Origin: Altererythrobacter xiamenensis
GTDB taxonomy: Bacteria > Pseudomonadota > Alphaproteobacteria > Sphingomonadales > Sphingomonadaceae
Direction of reading: 5' to 3'
DNA: 64,000 nucleotides
NCBI RefSeq assembly: GCF_900177715.1
Contig: NZ_FXWG01000002.1
Location: forward strand, 496,001-560,000
The notes below the pieces were generated by a model. It was not told the DNA's origin and made no database searches. It worked only from the letters and a program-made list of their open reading frames with translations. Shown here one piece after another: positions 50,547 through 59,244 of this stretch. A program made the translations under genes and the position numbers. Each line of letters opens with the position of its first letter. Position 1 is the stretch's first letter.

Positions 50547-50770
50547 GGTGAAGATCCTTCGTCCAATCGTTGGGAACGCGGATGAAGGGACGGGCCGGAT
50601 TGGCCGGGCGGGTCAGCGGTTACGCGGAGCAGGCAACACGGGAGGGCTTCAGCCCGAATGGAGCGGGCAGGCTGTTGATCCGCCCGGTACGGCCTGTCGA
50701 AGAGGAGCAGTTCATTCCAACGGCAGGGCGAAGGACGCCATGGCCTGCCACCGCCGGGGCTATTCGATCA
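50547..50770. other. Gap between ArdC and relaxase genes
   Basis: The 224 bases are GC-rich. An open frame on the plus strand is not protein-like and no ribosome site precedes it. Nothing else is seen. Confidence 0.4.
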
Positions 50771-53518
50771 TCATCCCATCCCAGCACCCATTGCCTTTGA
50801 CTTTCCGGCTTCGGGAGTGCTCGCGGTCATGGCCGTCTGCTTCTCGCCTGCGCGCTCGTAGATCGCGCGGACAAGCCGGTCCTTGTCGTCGGTGACAACC
50901 ACCGCCTCGGCCTTTGCGCGCGATAGCGCGACATAGAGCATCTTCTGATCAACCAGATTGGTGGATCGGCTGTCTGCATGGATCAGGACGCGTTCGGCGG
51001 TCTGGCCCTGCGCGGCGTGGGCAGTCTGGACATAGGCGTGGCGCAAATGGGCGTCGCGAGGATCGGAGAGATCGAGCGTCTGCTCGCGTCCGTTGGCGAG
51101 CTTCACCGTTGCCCGGTCACGGGCGGGATCGATGCGTGTGACGGTCCCACCAAGGCCATTGACCCGCCCCGCCTCGCGGTCGTTGCGAGTGAACTGCACC
51201 CGGTCGCCTGTGCGCAGCTCCATCGGTTTCGGCTCGAAGGCTTCGGCTTTGCCAGCGCCCCACTGCCGGGGATGCCAGTCAAGCGACTGTCCATCGCGGC
51301 CTTCGAGGGCAATGCGCCCGCGCTCGGGATCGATGGCGGCAATCGCAAAGCTCTCGCCCCGGCGCACGTCTTTGGCGGCATAGTCGCGGCTGAACCGGAC
51401 GACATCGCCGATGGCATAGCTTGCCGCCTCGCGCGCTTCGGCACGGGTCAGACCTTTCGCTTCAAGAGCGTGGAACCGGACCACATCAGCAGACAGCTCG
51501 CCGCGTCCGGTCAGCTTTGCTCGGATCATGTCGGTGAGCCGGTCGCGGCCTTCGCGCGATGGTTCGATAACCAGCGTCCGGGCGCGCTCTGTTGGTGCCA
51601 TGGCCAGATAATGCCGGGCCATCGCCCCAAGGCGCTCATCGGGCATTGCGCCTTCGATCACCTTGCCGCCGCCACGTTCAAGCGCGGCCAGGGCTTTGCC
51701 CGCATGGCCCTCTATCGAGGCCATGACGGCTTCGCGGGTCGCGGCATTGGTCTGTCGGACCACGTCGGCAAGTTTCACGGTCGCCATGCCTGCCTCCTGC
51801 ATCTGGGCAAAGGCTGCACCCGCTCCGACCGAGCCCAGCTGCTTGACATCGCCGACCAGAACAAGCCGGGCTCCGGCCTTGTCGGCGCGGGTCATGAGTT
51901 TCGCCATATCGTGGGCCGAAAGCATTGAGGCTTCATCGACGATCCAGACGGCGTCCTTCCCCGCTGTTTTCGCCTCGGGCGCGAGCAAATGCCGCGCCAC
52001 GGTATCTCCGCGCAGACCTAGCGCCTCGCCAAGCACGGTTGCTGCCGATGCGGTTGGCGCGAGCGCAGTTACGGCAAGCCCATGTCGCCGGGCCTCGCGT
52101 GCATAGGTTGCGAGCACTGTCGTGGTCTTGGCCGTCCCGGCATAGCCCTGTACGGCGGCGATCCGGTTACGCGAAGTGAGCAGGTCTGCGGTCGCCCGCT
52201 TCTGGTCCTCGCTCCAGGCGTAGCCGGATCGGGCTGATTGCCGCGCGGCGCGTTCGATGGTCCGTGCTGCTGCCACCGGCGTGGCAAGCGATTGCGCCAT
52301 GCCACGCCCGGCTTGCTCAAGTCGCAACATGGTGCGCTCGGTCTCGATGGCCTGCGGCGTCGTGAAACCGAAAAAATCCGCCCCGCGTCTGTCCAGGCAA
52401 GTGCGCGGGACTAGCTCGCCACTCTCTCCGGCCTCGGCGATCGCAGCAGTGATGGCGCCGTGCCCGGCCCTGCCGAATGCGAAGTCCCCGGCCTCGCGCG
52501 CCAGCGTGCTGGAAGAAAACACCGCCTCGCGTTCGGACAGCTTGGCAGCAGCCCAAGCCACGGCCTGCCTAGCCAGCAATTCCGGGCTGACCGTTGCTTC
52601 GCTGCTCTTGGCCCGCTCTCTCGCTTGACTGATCAGCCTGTCTCGCGCTGCATTGTCGAACCCGTTGGTATCGGCAGTCGCCCGCCAGTCGGCCCGCAAG
52701 GTGCGATGATCCGTGCTGGTCTTGGCCTCGCGCGTATCGAGCGCGGCAATCTGCTTTTCGGCGGCACTGGCTTCCGCGCGGCTCGTGCCGCGCTCGACAA
52801 GCCGGGCATCGATCGCTGCGGTGCGCTGGCTCAGCGCATCGATGGCCTTCTCCGGAACACCTGCGATCTCGAAGAGCGAGTCTTTGGCCACTTCGATCTT
52901 GTATCCCAGCGCGGCAACGCCGTGCGCCAGTTCCTGCCGGTAGATCGCACCGATCTCCTTTTGCAGCTGGTAAAAGGCGCGTGGCTCCAGACTGCGCCAG
53001 TTGCCATCCTTGTCCTGCGTGGCGTGGATCACGACGGCATGGGTATGCAACTGCGGGTCCTGCGCCCGGCTTGTGGCATGGCGGAAGGTGGCGATGGCGA
53101 GATTGCCGGTCGCTTCGCGCCGGACCTCGCCGCCCTGCCTGATCCGTGTTGCCGCCATGTGCTTTTCGACATGGGCGAGAGCCACTTTCACCGCCGCTCT
53201 ATGCGCCTTGATCAGCCGCTTGTCTCCGGCAACCTCGGCCATGATCGAGACCGACTTGGGTGCGGACAAGGTGATATCCCAGCCAGGCCGGTGCTCGACC
53301 TTGCCATCGCGGGTTGTGCCGAGTTGCTGTCCGGCAATCCGGCCTTCGAGCAATTCGGCAAACTTGTCGCGATCGACCTCGCCTGACAGGCCCAGCTTCT
53401 CCGCTGCCTCACCAAACCATTCGGACGGAGCCCTGCCGCCTTCGGCATAGTAATCGTCGGCCTCGTAGTAGCTCGCGGCCTGACCGGCGCTCGACAGGGC
53501 AGAGACCGAAGCAACCAT
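50771..53518 (-). CDS. MobF-family conjugative relaxase (TrwC/TraI type)
   Basis: The 915-residue protein has an N-terminal relaxase domain with the active tyrosine pairs YY at 17-18 and 23-24, and the HUH histidines in FRHATSRAQDPQLHTHAVV (about 145-165). A C-terminal RecD-like helicase follows, with Walker A GYAGTAKTTT (about 460-468) and a late VALSRAK motif. It nicks at oriT and unwinds the transferred strand. The start at 53518 overlaps the TraD stop (TGATG). A longer frame upstream would lie inside TraD and is rejected. Confidence 0.95.
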   Translation of the reverse strand: MVASVSALSSAGQAASYYEADDYYAEGGRAPSEWFGEAAEKLGLSGEVDRDKFAELLEGRIAGQQLGTTRDGKVEHRPGWDITLSAPKSVSIMAEVAGDKRLIKAHRAAVKVALAHVEKHMAATRIRQGGEVRREATGNLAIATFRHATSRAQDPQLHTHAVVIHATQDKDGNWRSLEPRAFYQLQKEIGAIYRQELAHGVAALGYKIEVAKDSLFEIAGVPEKAIDALSQRTAAIDARLVERGTSRAEASAAEKQIAALDTREAKTSTDHRTLRADWRATADTNGFDNAARDRLISQARERAKSSEATVSPELLARQAVAWAAAKLSEREAVFSSSTLAREAGDFAFGRAGHGAITAAIAEAGESGELVPRTCLDRRGADFFGFTTPQAIETERTMLRLEQAGRGMAQSLATPVAAARTIERAARQSARSGYAWSEDQKRATADLLTSRNRIAAVQGYAGTAKTTTVLATYAREARRHGLAVTALAPTASAATVLGEALGLRGDTVARHLLAPEAKTAGKDAVWIVDEASMLSAHDMAKLMTRADKAGARLVLVGDVKQLGSVGAGAAFAQMQEAGMATVKLADVVRQTNAATREAVMASIEGHAGKALAALERGGGKVIEGAMPDERLGAMARHYLAMAPTERARTLVIEPSREGRDRLTDMIRAKLTGRGELSADVVRFHALEAKGLTRAEAREAASYAIGDVVRFSRDYAAKDVRRGESFAIAAIDPERGRIALEGRDGQSLDWHPRQWGAGKAEAFEPKPMELRTGDRVQFTRNDREAGRVNGLGGTVTRIDPARDRATVKLANGREQTLDLSDPRDAHLRHAYVQTAHAAQGQTAERVLIHADSRSTNLVDQKMLYVALSRAKAEAVVVTDDKDRLVRAIYERAGEKQTAMTASTPEAGKSKAMGAGMG

Positions 53519-55338
53519 CAGACCGGTCCCGGTTTTGCGTCGGGCTCGGCGCCTTTCGCGATCTCGCTGACCCGGCTCCACAGCGTGCCTGCCGGATCGC
53601 CTGGCACGTAGGCAGGCTGACGAGGGTCGCCACGCCGGGTGATGTGATCTGCGGTAAGGCCGATGCGGGCTACCGGCAGACCATCGGGAAGAAGCAGATA
53701 GCCCTGATGTGGGACAAGCCGCAGTTCGCTTTCGAGTACGGCAGGACGGAACTGGCGCTGGGTAGCAATAGTCGTGCGCGGCACTTCGCTGCCAATCGAG
53801 AGTGTGTCGGTGGCAACGCGCAATTCCACCTCGCACTGGCCGATGGTCTCGCTCGCCCATTTGCGGGTTTCCTGGTCGACGGTTTGCAGGAACAGCTTGG
53901 TGTTGCAGCAGGCGAGCATGGCCTCGGCGATGTTGGCACCGTAGCGATTGCGCATCTGCCCGAGCGCCTGGAAGGTCAGCACAATCGCCGCGCCGAACTT
54001 GCGTCCTTCTGGCAGAAGGCGAGCCAGGTTCTCGACGCGCGGCAGGTCGGCCAGTTCGTCGAGCACGAACCAGATGCGGCGTTTGGGCGATGGCGACAGG
54101 CCCAGCACCGCGCTTGCCGCGCATTCTAGCCAGCACGCCATGAGCGGCTTGGACGCTTCAAAATAATCCTCTTTGCGAGGGACGAAGATCCAGGGCTTTG
54201 CGCCCTCGCACTCATCCAGCTTGGCGATGAAGTCGCGGAAGGCGAAGTGGTCCTCTCCCTCATCTTCGACCTTCAGGAACTGGATCAGGTTTGCGGCCTT
54301 GGCGAGCATGAACAGCACGCTGCCCGTCGCGCGGTCGGCGTCATTGGCAAAGGTGCGGGCGGATGACGTATGCCCCAGCCACTCCTTCAACTGCTCCTTG
54401 TCCTTCACCTGCAAGGCTTCGAGCAAGGCTTCGAGGCTGCAGTTCTTTTCCGCCCAAAGCGAGCGGATCATGTTGGCGACAAGAATGCGGCTTGTTTCGA
54501 GCCAGACGTCGTCATCCTGGCTGCTGGTTTCCGAGACCAGCTGGCGGGCTATCCGGTCGGCGTCGGCGGGGTGCGATATCTCGTCGAAGGGCGTCCAGAA
54601 GGCGCAGCGCGCATCGAAGGGATTGAGGATGATGTCCCCGCGCGCGGGGTTGTAATAGTGGGCGATGAACTCGCCCGATGTGTCATAGACCAGCGCCGCT
54701 TCTCCACGCCTCTCGATGCCGTCGAGCATCTGGCGCAAGGCAGTGGTCTTGCCGCTGCCGGTGGTGCCGAGAAAGGCGAAGTGACGGGTCTCGATGCGGC
54801 GCGGAACGGGAACCGGTCCTATGCGCAGGGCGTCCCTGCCACAGAGCAAAGTGGTCTGTGCAGCGACATCCTCTTCATCTGCCACGCGGGTGCCGCCAAT
54901 GACCCGGTCAGCCAGCGTATCCTTGCCTTGTGCTGACATGGTGCGTTGGATCAGCCAGGCCGCGAGAACGCCAATGACGAGACCGAGGAACGCTCCTCCG
55001 CTCGATACCTTCAAGGCTTTCCAGAGCGCGCCTTCAATGAACGGATCGCTAGCAAAGCCGGAAGCGGAAACGGTCCAGTGTTTGCCCTCCATCGAGACGT
55101 TCATCATCATGTCCTTGCCCGCCATTTCACCAAGCATGGCGAGCAGTTTTGCACCGAGGCACTGGCCTGCAACCTTGAGCTCTGCGGGGAGCATCATGAA
55201 CTGCGGCGCGATGATCGCCCCGGCTCCGGTTGAGACAAGGATCAGCTTCGAAAAGAAGCCGAAGCGCTGCTGCCATTGCGCCATGCGCACACGCCAGAGG
55301 GCATGTGCGCGGGTGACAAAATCTACTCCCATGGTCAT
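53518..55338 (-). CDS. TraD/TrwB-like type IV coupling protein
   Basis: The 606-residue coupling ATPase links the relaxosome to a secretion channel. N-terminal membrane segments are followed by Walker A GTTGSGKTTA (about 190-198) and Walker B-like IWFVLDELADLP. Its end overlaps the relaxase start and its own start overlaps the accessory gene by four bases, so the three are one operon. No VirB/Trb genes lie in this element, so a helper channel would be needed. Confidence 0.93.
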   Translation of the reverse strand: MTMGVDFVTRAHALWRVRMAQWQQRFGFFSKLILVSTGAGAIIAPQFMMLPAELKVAGQCLGAKLLAMLGEMAGKDMMMNVSMEGKHWTVSASGFASDPFIEGALWKALKVSSGGAFLGLVIGVLAAWLIQRTMSAQGKDTLADRVIGGTRVADEEDVAAQTTLLCGRDALRIGPVPVPRRIETRHFAFLGTTGSGKTTALRQMLDGIERRGEAALVYDTSGEFIAHYYNPARGDIILNPFDARCAFWTPFDEISHPADADRIARQLVSETSSQDDDVWLETSRILVANMIRSLWAEKNCSLEALLEALQVKDKEQLKEWLGHTSSARTFANDADRATGSVLFMLAKAANLIQFLKVEDEGEDHFAFRDFIAKLDECEGAKPWIFVPRKEDYFEASKPLMACWLECAASAVLGLSPSPKRRIWFVLDELADLPRVENLARLLPEGRKFGAAIVLTFQALGQMRNRYGANIAEAMLACCNTKLFLQTVDQETRKWASETIGQCEVELRVATDTLSIGSEVPRTTIATQRQFRPAVLESELRLVPHQGYLLLPDGLPVARIGLTADHITRRGDPRQPAYVPGDPAGTLWSRVSEIAKGAEPDAKPGPV

Positions 55339-55709
55339 GGCTTAATCTCCAGAGCGAGCGAGCGCTGGCGCTCGAATGCGGCGCGCGCTTCGGCTGCAAT
55401 TGTCTCGTCGGATTTCTTCGTGCCCAGCGCGGCATGGCGGGCGTAAGCGTAGGCCGCACAGGCGGTGAACAGGGTGCGGTCGAGCACCCGTTCGGCTTCG
55501 GCGAGGCGCTCCGATATCGCCCCGATCTCGCGCGCCATTTCGGCGAGATCGGTTTCCTTGTCGGTGCCGTGCAGGACCGAAAGAAAGCCCGCGTCGATCA
55601 CTTTCAGGAGCATCGCATACTCCGACAATCCGCGCCGGTCGGCGATGCCGGACAGCGACCGTGCCTGCGAAGGATTGAGGCGGATGGTGCGCTTTATGTG
55701 GCTCGCCAT
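55335..55709 (-). CDS. Relaxosome accessory protein, probable ribbon-helix-helix
   Basis: The 124-residue protein has an N-terminal basic strand and helix (ASHIKRTIRLNPSQARSLSGIADRRGLSEYAMLL), as in ribbon-helix-helix DNA-binding proteins of mobilisation systems, then a long helix. The ATG at 55709 starts the recognisable part. Its last four bases overlap the TraD start. It probably binds oriT and aids the relaxase, which is inference from position and fold. Confidence 0.78.
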   Translation of the reverse strand: MASHIKRTIRLNPSQARSLSGIADRRGLSEYAMLLKVIDAGFLSVLHGTDKETDLAEMAREIGAISERLAEAERVLDRTLFTACAAYAYARHAALGTKKSDETIAAEARAAFERQRSLALEIKP

Positions 55710-55910
55710 CACCACCTCCCGCGCGCGCTCGAAGCGCGCTCCAGGAACGGCAGAATTGCGAGGGTCTGAACGCTTCGTTTCAGGGAGCGCGCTATCCGCG
55801 CGCTCCAGAAACCGCAGAAATCCTCGATGCACACGTGCGTGGGGTGTGTATGGAAATTACGGGTCCGATACGCAGTATCGTGGCCCCTTCTGTCGCCAGT
55901 CTTTCTCCGG
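55710..55910. promoter_or_regulatory. Candidate oriT and promoter region of the mobilisation operon
   Basis: The 201-base gap upstream of the accessory-TraD-relaxase operon is repeat-rich. GCGCGCTC occurs twice in tandem (55731 and 55743, GAAG between), and GGAGCGCG/CGCGCTCC form an inverted repeat (55784-55806). In MobF elements oriT commonly lies here. No nic site is identified, so this is a candidate only. Confidence 0.45.
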
Positions 55911-56426
55911 TCAATTGGCATGGGCGTCTTGCTCCATGCTTGCCGTTGGAGGCGTCGCAGACAGGATCAGATTACGGGCGACTTCGTCGTCGAAGTAGCG
56001 GTCGCGCGACTGGCGGGACAGCAATTGGCGGTCTGCCATATCGGGACGCGTGAACCAGCGAAGCAGGGTCAGATCGATTGCGGACCGAACCTCATCTGCG
56101 ATCGAGTTGGTCTCTTCTGGCGTGAGGTCGAGCCACCCGAATTCGGTGCGAAGCTGGCTGCCAAGCGGATACCCGGTTCCGTCTCGGCTCCGGTAAATTG
56201 GCCCCTCGACAGTGAGGCAACAATCTTGCCCTTCAAACCGCTCGCGGACCGGGCGCTCGTACCAGAGCCAGGGTTGTAGTGTGTACCGACGGGCGCGCCC
56301 GTCGGCAGTGTCTTCAACGAGCAATTCGACGAGCTGGGCTGCGCGCTCTTCTTGGTCGCTCGGAAGGCGAGTGAACAGCCAGCCATGCTTCTGCAGGGCT
56401 GCGTTGATCAGGGAAAGGATAGACAT
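55911..56426 (-). CDS. Hypothetical protein
   Basis: The 171-residue product has no recognised family. It has an N-terminal helix (SILSLINAALQKHGWLF), an acidic middle, an RFEGQDCCLTVEGPIYRSRDGTGYPLGSQL strand region and an Asn/Asp-rich C-terminus. There is no signal peptide. It lies between the mobilisation operon and the AlpA-like gene on the same strand, consistent with a backbone gene of the element. Confidence 0.72.
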   Translation of the reverse strand: MSILSLINAALQKHGWLFTRLPSDQEERAAQLVELLVEDTADGRARRYTLQPWLWYERPVRERFEGQDCCLTVEGPIYRSRDGTGYPLGSQLRTEFGWLDLTPEETNSIADEVRSAIDLTLLRWFTRPDMADRQLLSRQSRDRYFDDEVARNLILSATPPTASMEQDAHAN

Positions 56427-56468
56427 GGGGGAGATGCTTTCTGCGGGCCATTGCCCGCCTTGGAGGGG

Positions 56469-56660
56469 TCAATAGCTGCGCTGGGGGAGGGCCTCGATCC
56501 ACTCCTCGATGTCAGTGGAACGCCAGCGGATACGCCCGCCGCCAATGTCTATCGGATGTGGAAAGGCACCGCGTCGGATGCGTCGCCAGATCGTTGTCCG
56601 GCTGCGGATGCCGGTGAGGCGCATGACCTCATGGCAGGTGAGTAGTTCGATATTCGACAT
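56469..56660 (-). CDS. AlpA/excisionase-type helix-turn-helix protein
   Basis: The 63-residue product is a compact MerR-like AlpA domain: LLTCHEVMRLTGIRSRTTIWRRIRRGAFPHPIDIGGGRIRWRSTDIEEWI. AlpA proteins activate the neighbouring integrase or serve as excisionases. Here it is about 28 kb from int1, at the other side of the element, so a transfer or excision switch role is possible. Confidence 0.85.
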   Translation of the reverse strand: MSNIELLTCHEVMRLTGIRSRTTIWRRIRRGAFPHPIDIGGGRIRWRSTDIEEWIEALPQRSY

Positions 56661-56845
56661 GACAGACTCCTTCGCTTCAGGGTTCTGTCACCGTTGCCGC
56701 ACTCCCCTGCGACGATGGGTTGGTTCTCAAATTGCCGTTGCGGACCGTGCGATCAGATGTTCAACTCAGCGCCACCCTTGGCTTAGGTGACGCTGGCCAA
56801 GCTATGCGAATCGCAAGGCTGTAGGAAAGAACAAGAAGAGAACTA
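56661..56845. other. Divergent gap between AlpA and the small-gene pair
   Basis: The 185-base gap would hold promoters for the AlpA gene (minus) and the two-gene unit (plus). No strong boxes or repeats are recognised. AAGAAGAG just before 56846 is the ribosome site for the next gene. Confidence 0.4.
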
Positions 56846-57013
56846 ATGCCGTTCCGCAATGGCGGGTGGACGCTGTTGGATCGCTATGGACAGTCCGGGA
56901 CTGAAAGAAATTTTCCCGCTGGTGTCCGTTTCGGGCCAATGCAGGTCCGAATCTACGGTTCTGGTGCAGCGAAAGACCGGTTGCCGCGCAAATCGCATCC
57001 TGAGCCTATATGA
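56846..57013 (+). CDS. Small 55-residue hypothetical protein
   Basis: The product begins MPFRNGGWTLLDRYGQ, has no membrane segment, and contains a Gly/Arg-rich middle. AAGAAGAGAACTA precedes the ATG, and its TGA overlaps the ATG of the next gene by ATGA. This coupling supports a real gene despite the small size. No family is recognised. Confidence 0.55.
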   Translation: MPFRNGGWTLLDRYGQSGTERNFPAGVRFGPMQVRIYGSGAAKDRLPRKSHPEPI

Positions 57014-57591
57014 CAAGCAAACGCGCTTTCGCTTTGCACGTTGCTGCGGACATGCAAAGAAAACGCGAGAATCTTTACAAGTTAGTGGGATTGCGGATGC
57101 AGCAACTTGGGCCGGACAATGCCATCTGGGATGATGGCGAATGGATCAGCTGGGACGAAATCAACGAGCAAATCCAGTACAAGGAATGGCGGGCAAAATA
57201 TCCCAATGCCGATCTGTCGCTGGTCTCGATTTTCGAGAACCTGATCGCCACGGCTGAAGGTTATCACCTTCACACAGGCAAGCACCTTCAGGTGTATGGC
57301 GATATCGGAGAACTCTACGGGGCGATCACGCACGGCATCAAGCTGCACCGCAACTACGCTCAAGGATCGGACGGACGGCTCGGAAATGACCTGGTCGAGG
57401 TCAAGACAATCACGCCATTCAAAAGCAATGACCGGGTCACCCTAAACCTCAAACGGAACTTCAGCATGGTCTTTCTGGTCAAGATCACATCTGACTTCGA
57501 AGTGCGCGGGAAGCTCATTCCACGCAAGTCCTTGCCCCGTGTAAAAGGTGACAAGCTGGTTCTTGAATGGGCTGATATTGGGACTGAGTGA
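57010..57591 (+). CDS. Nuclease-fold-like hypothetical protein
   Basis: The 193-residue product is not recognised as a whole. The second half shows an order compatible with a PD-(D/E)xK core: Glu101 (in GELYG), Asp127 (GNDLVE), then Glu130-x-Lys132 (VEVKT) on the next strand, followed by a basic strand. A nuclease role is therefore an inference. The N-terminal helix is basic (MTSKRAFALHVAADMQRKR). It is coupled to the 55-residue gene by an ATGA overlap. Confidence 0.65.
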   Translation: MTSKRAFALHVAADMQRKRENLYKLVGLRMQQLGPDNAIWDDGEWISWDEINEQIQYKEWRAKYPNADLSLVSIFENLIATAEGYHLHTGKHLQVYGDIGELYGAITHGIKLHRNYAQGSDGRLGNDLVEVKTITPFKSNDRVTLNLKRNFSMVFLVKITSDFEVRGKLIPRKSLPRVKGDKLVLEWADIGTE

Positions 57592-57617
57592 ATCCCGAAT
57601 TCAGCTGCCCTTGGCCT

Positions 57618-57881
57618 TCAAGGTGCCAGAGGCAACGGGTACCCGGCCATGCCCGCAAATTGACGTGCGACTGCCTTCACCTTGGCCTCATCGACATCCA
57701 TTTCTGCCATGAAGGCCAATTGGACTGCCGGTGCAATCTCCGAGAAGAAAGCGAAAGCAGCGGCATTGTGTGTCTGCGCGCTCAAAGGGTCTGCGATTAG
57801 CGCTGCGAGCTGCTGAGCGGATCGCTTAGTCCGATAGGGACCGTTCACTGTTGCCAGCACTTGTGCGGCTAGTTTGCTCAT
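57618..57881 (-). CDS. Small hypothetical protein
   Basis: The 87-residue product is mainly helical and Ala-rich (MSKLAAQVLATVNGPYRTKRSAQQLAALIADPLSA...). No family is recognised. The ATG at 57881 follows GGTGAGAG. A GTG at 57893 could add four residues. It is convergent with the nuclease-like gene, 26 bases away. Confidence 0.65.
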   Translation of the reverse strand: MSKLAAQVLATVNGPYRTKRSAQQLAALIADPLSAQTHNAAAFAFFSEIAPAVQLAFMAEMDVDEAKVKAVARQFAGMAGYPLPLAP

Positions 57882-57976
57882 CGCAACTCTCACCCAATTA
57901 ATTCCATAAAGGAAGATGCATCCGGTTGGACCGTCAAGGCAAGGATGGGCTGCGGGGAATGTGATGCCAAAAAGGC

Positions 57977-58020
57977 ATTTATCCCGCGTTTATTGAAAAT
58001 TGGACATTTGTGGGATAAAT
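57977..58020. promoter_or_regulatory. Long-spaced inverted repeat upstream of the nucleotidyltransferase gene
   Basis: ATTTATCCC (57977-57985) and GGGATAAAT (58012-58020) are exact inverted copies 26 bases apart, ending 7 bases before the ATG at 58028. The spacer is AT-rich. It would fit an operator pair, or a hairpin covering the start. Confidence 0.5.
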
Positions 58021-58027
58021 CGCAGCG

Positions 58028-59008
58028 ATGGCTGTGATCCAACCATTCTCTGCCGAACAGGAACGCGCGCTCATCAACATGCGCCAGCGCTATGACGCAT
58101 GGATCGAGGCCGAGCGCGAACTCTATGCGATGCCATACGACTTGAGGCGTAAGAAGGTCGGCGAATACGAGTATCTATATGAGATATTCGATCGCAGCGG
58201 GAACGGGAAAAGTCTCGGTGCCTGGGACGACGAAAAGCAATCTCAGCTGGAGGACTACAAGGCTGCAAAGGCTGCTTTGAAGGAGCGCCGTGACGGAGCG
58301 CGGGATGCCCTTGGCGAGAGCAGCCGGATTGCCCGCGCGTTGCGCTTGCCGCTCCTTTCGGCGGACGCAGGCCCTATCCTTCGAGAGGCAGACAGGCGCT
58401 CGCTTCTTGGTAGCCACCTGCTTGTCGTCGGCACCAACGCGATGGCAGCCTATGCCATCGAATCTGCTGGCACGTTCCGCGATGTGCCCGATGAAACCGA
58501 AGACTTTGATCTCGCCTGGACGGCTGACGAACCGGAAGACGGAACGCAGCTTTGGGACATGCTTAAAGCGGTCGATCCGACGTTCACGATTAATACCGAG
58601 CGGGAATTCCAGGCGCGCAACGCGAAGGCCTATGAGGTCGAATTGCTGGTCGCGCCATCGCGGGTTGCGACGCTTGCCGGGAAGGATCGGCCAAGACCAG
58701 TTCCGCTACCCGAACAGGAATGGCTCTTGCCGGGTCGACGGGTAAACCAGGTCGTCCCGTGCCGTGATGGTAGCCCGGCGCGCATCGTCGCACCTGACCC
58801 CCGCTGGTTCGCACTCCACAAACTGTGGTTGGGCGCTCAGGCAAAGCGGGACCCGCTCAAGCGGCGTAAGGACACGGTGCAGGGAGCTGCGCTGCTCGAC
58901 GCGGTTGCCGAGGCGATGCCTCATTATTCATTGGGCCACGCGTTTGTGAAAAGCCTGCCTGATGAGCTAGTGCCCCATTGGGAAGAGTGGGCAAAGGCGC
59001 GCGGATAG
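58028..59008 (+). CDS. GSU2403-type nucleotidyltransferase-fold protein
   Basis: The 326-residue protein resembles the GSU2403 nucleotidyltransferase family. The motif LLVVGTNAMAAYAIESAG is followed by DETEDFDLAW, giving the G-(S/T)-x-A-x-x-x-Y and DxD-like arrangement of the fold. The N-terminal 120 residues are helical and charged. The family is often on mobile elements and may be an AbiEii-like toxin or an NMP-transferase; the exact target is unknown. It is the last gene of element 1 before the right attachment core. Confidence 0.82.
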   Translation: MAVIQPFSAEQERALINMRQRYDAWIEAERELYAMPYDLRRKKVGEYEYLYEIFDRSGNGKSLGAWDDEKQSQLEDYKAAKAALKERRDGARDALGESSRIARALRLPLLSADAGPILREADRRSLLGSHLLVVGTNAMAAYAIESAGTFRDVPDETEDFDLAWTADEPEDGTQLWDMLKAVDPTFTINTEREFQARNAKAYEVELLVAPSRVATLAGKDRPRPVPLPEQEWLLPGRRVNQVVPCRDGSPARIVAPDPRWFALHKLWLGAQAKRDPLKRRKDTVQGAALLDAVAEAMPHYSLGHAFVKSLPDELVPHWEEWAKARG

Positions 59009-59211
59009 CCCCTGCATTCAGTCACTCGGTTGGGACAAAATGGCTGGTCTTTCCCGCAAATTTGCTGTAAAGAACGGGCATTGAAATCATTAGACTTTTT
59101 TGAGGATGGGACCCAAATCCTCTGGTAAAATTGCAATCTGGGGGCACCGACGGGGGCCTCACTTAAGTAACCAAGGTCAAGATTCTCGCAGTTTTGCGAC
59201 ATTCTGAGAGC
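59009..59211. other. Right end of element 1
   Basis: The 203-base gap contains GAGGAT...ATCCTC as a hairpin near 59101-59122, and two GGGGGC blocks (CTGGGGGCACC at 59139 and CGGGGGCCTCAC at 59151) of the same type as those before int1. They are candidate integrase arm sites. No gene is seen. Confidence 0.45.
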
Positions 59212-59244
59212 GGTTCGAGTCCTCTTCTGGGCACCATTTGTTCT
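59212..59244. repeat. attR of element 1 / attL of element 2 (33-bp repeat, copy 2)
   Basis: This is an exact copy of 28347-28379, including the 3' end of tRNA-Leu and its CCA. The upstream part of the tRNA is absent here, so it is a junction, not a gene. It separates the two tandem elements. Confidence 0.93.

Noticed and set aside
52460-53386. Long plus-strand frame opposite the relaxase gene
   Set aside because: Antisense shadow: no start signal and typical mirror composition, while the minus strand has clear HUH and helicase motifs.
53519-54136. N-terminal extension of the relaxase frame
   Set aside because: It lies inside the coupling-protein gene and is not relaxase-like. The true start at 53518 begins the catalytic domain and overlaps the TraD stop.
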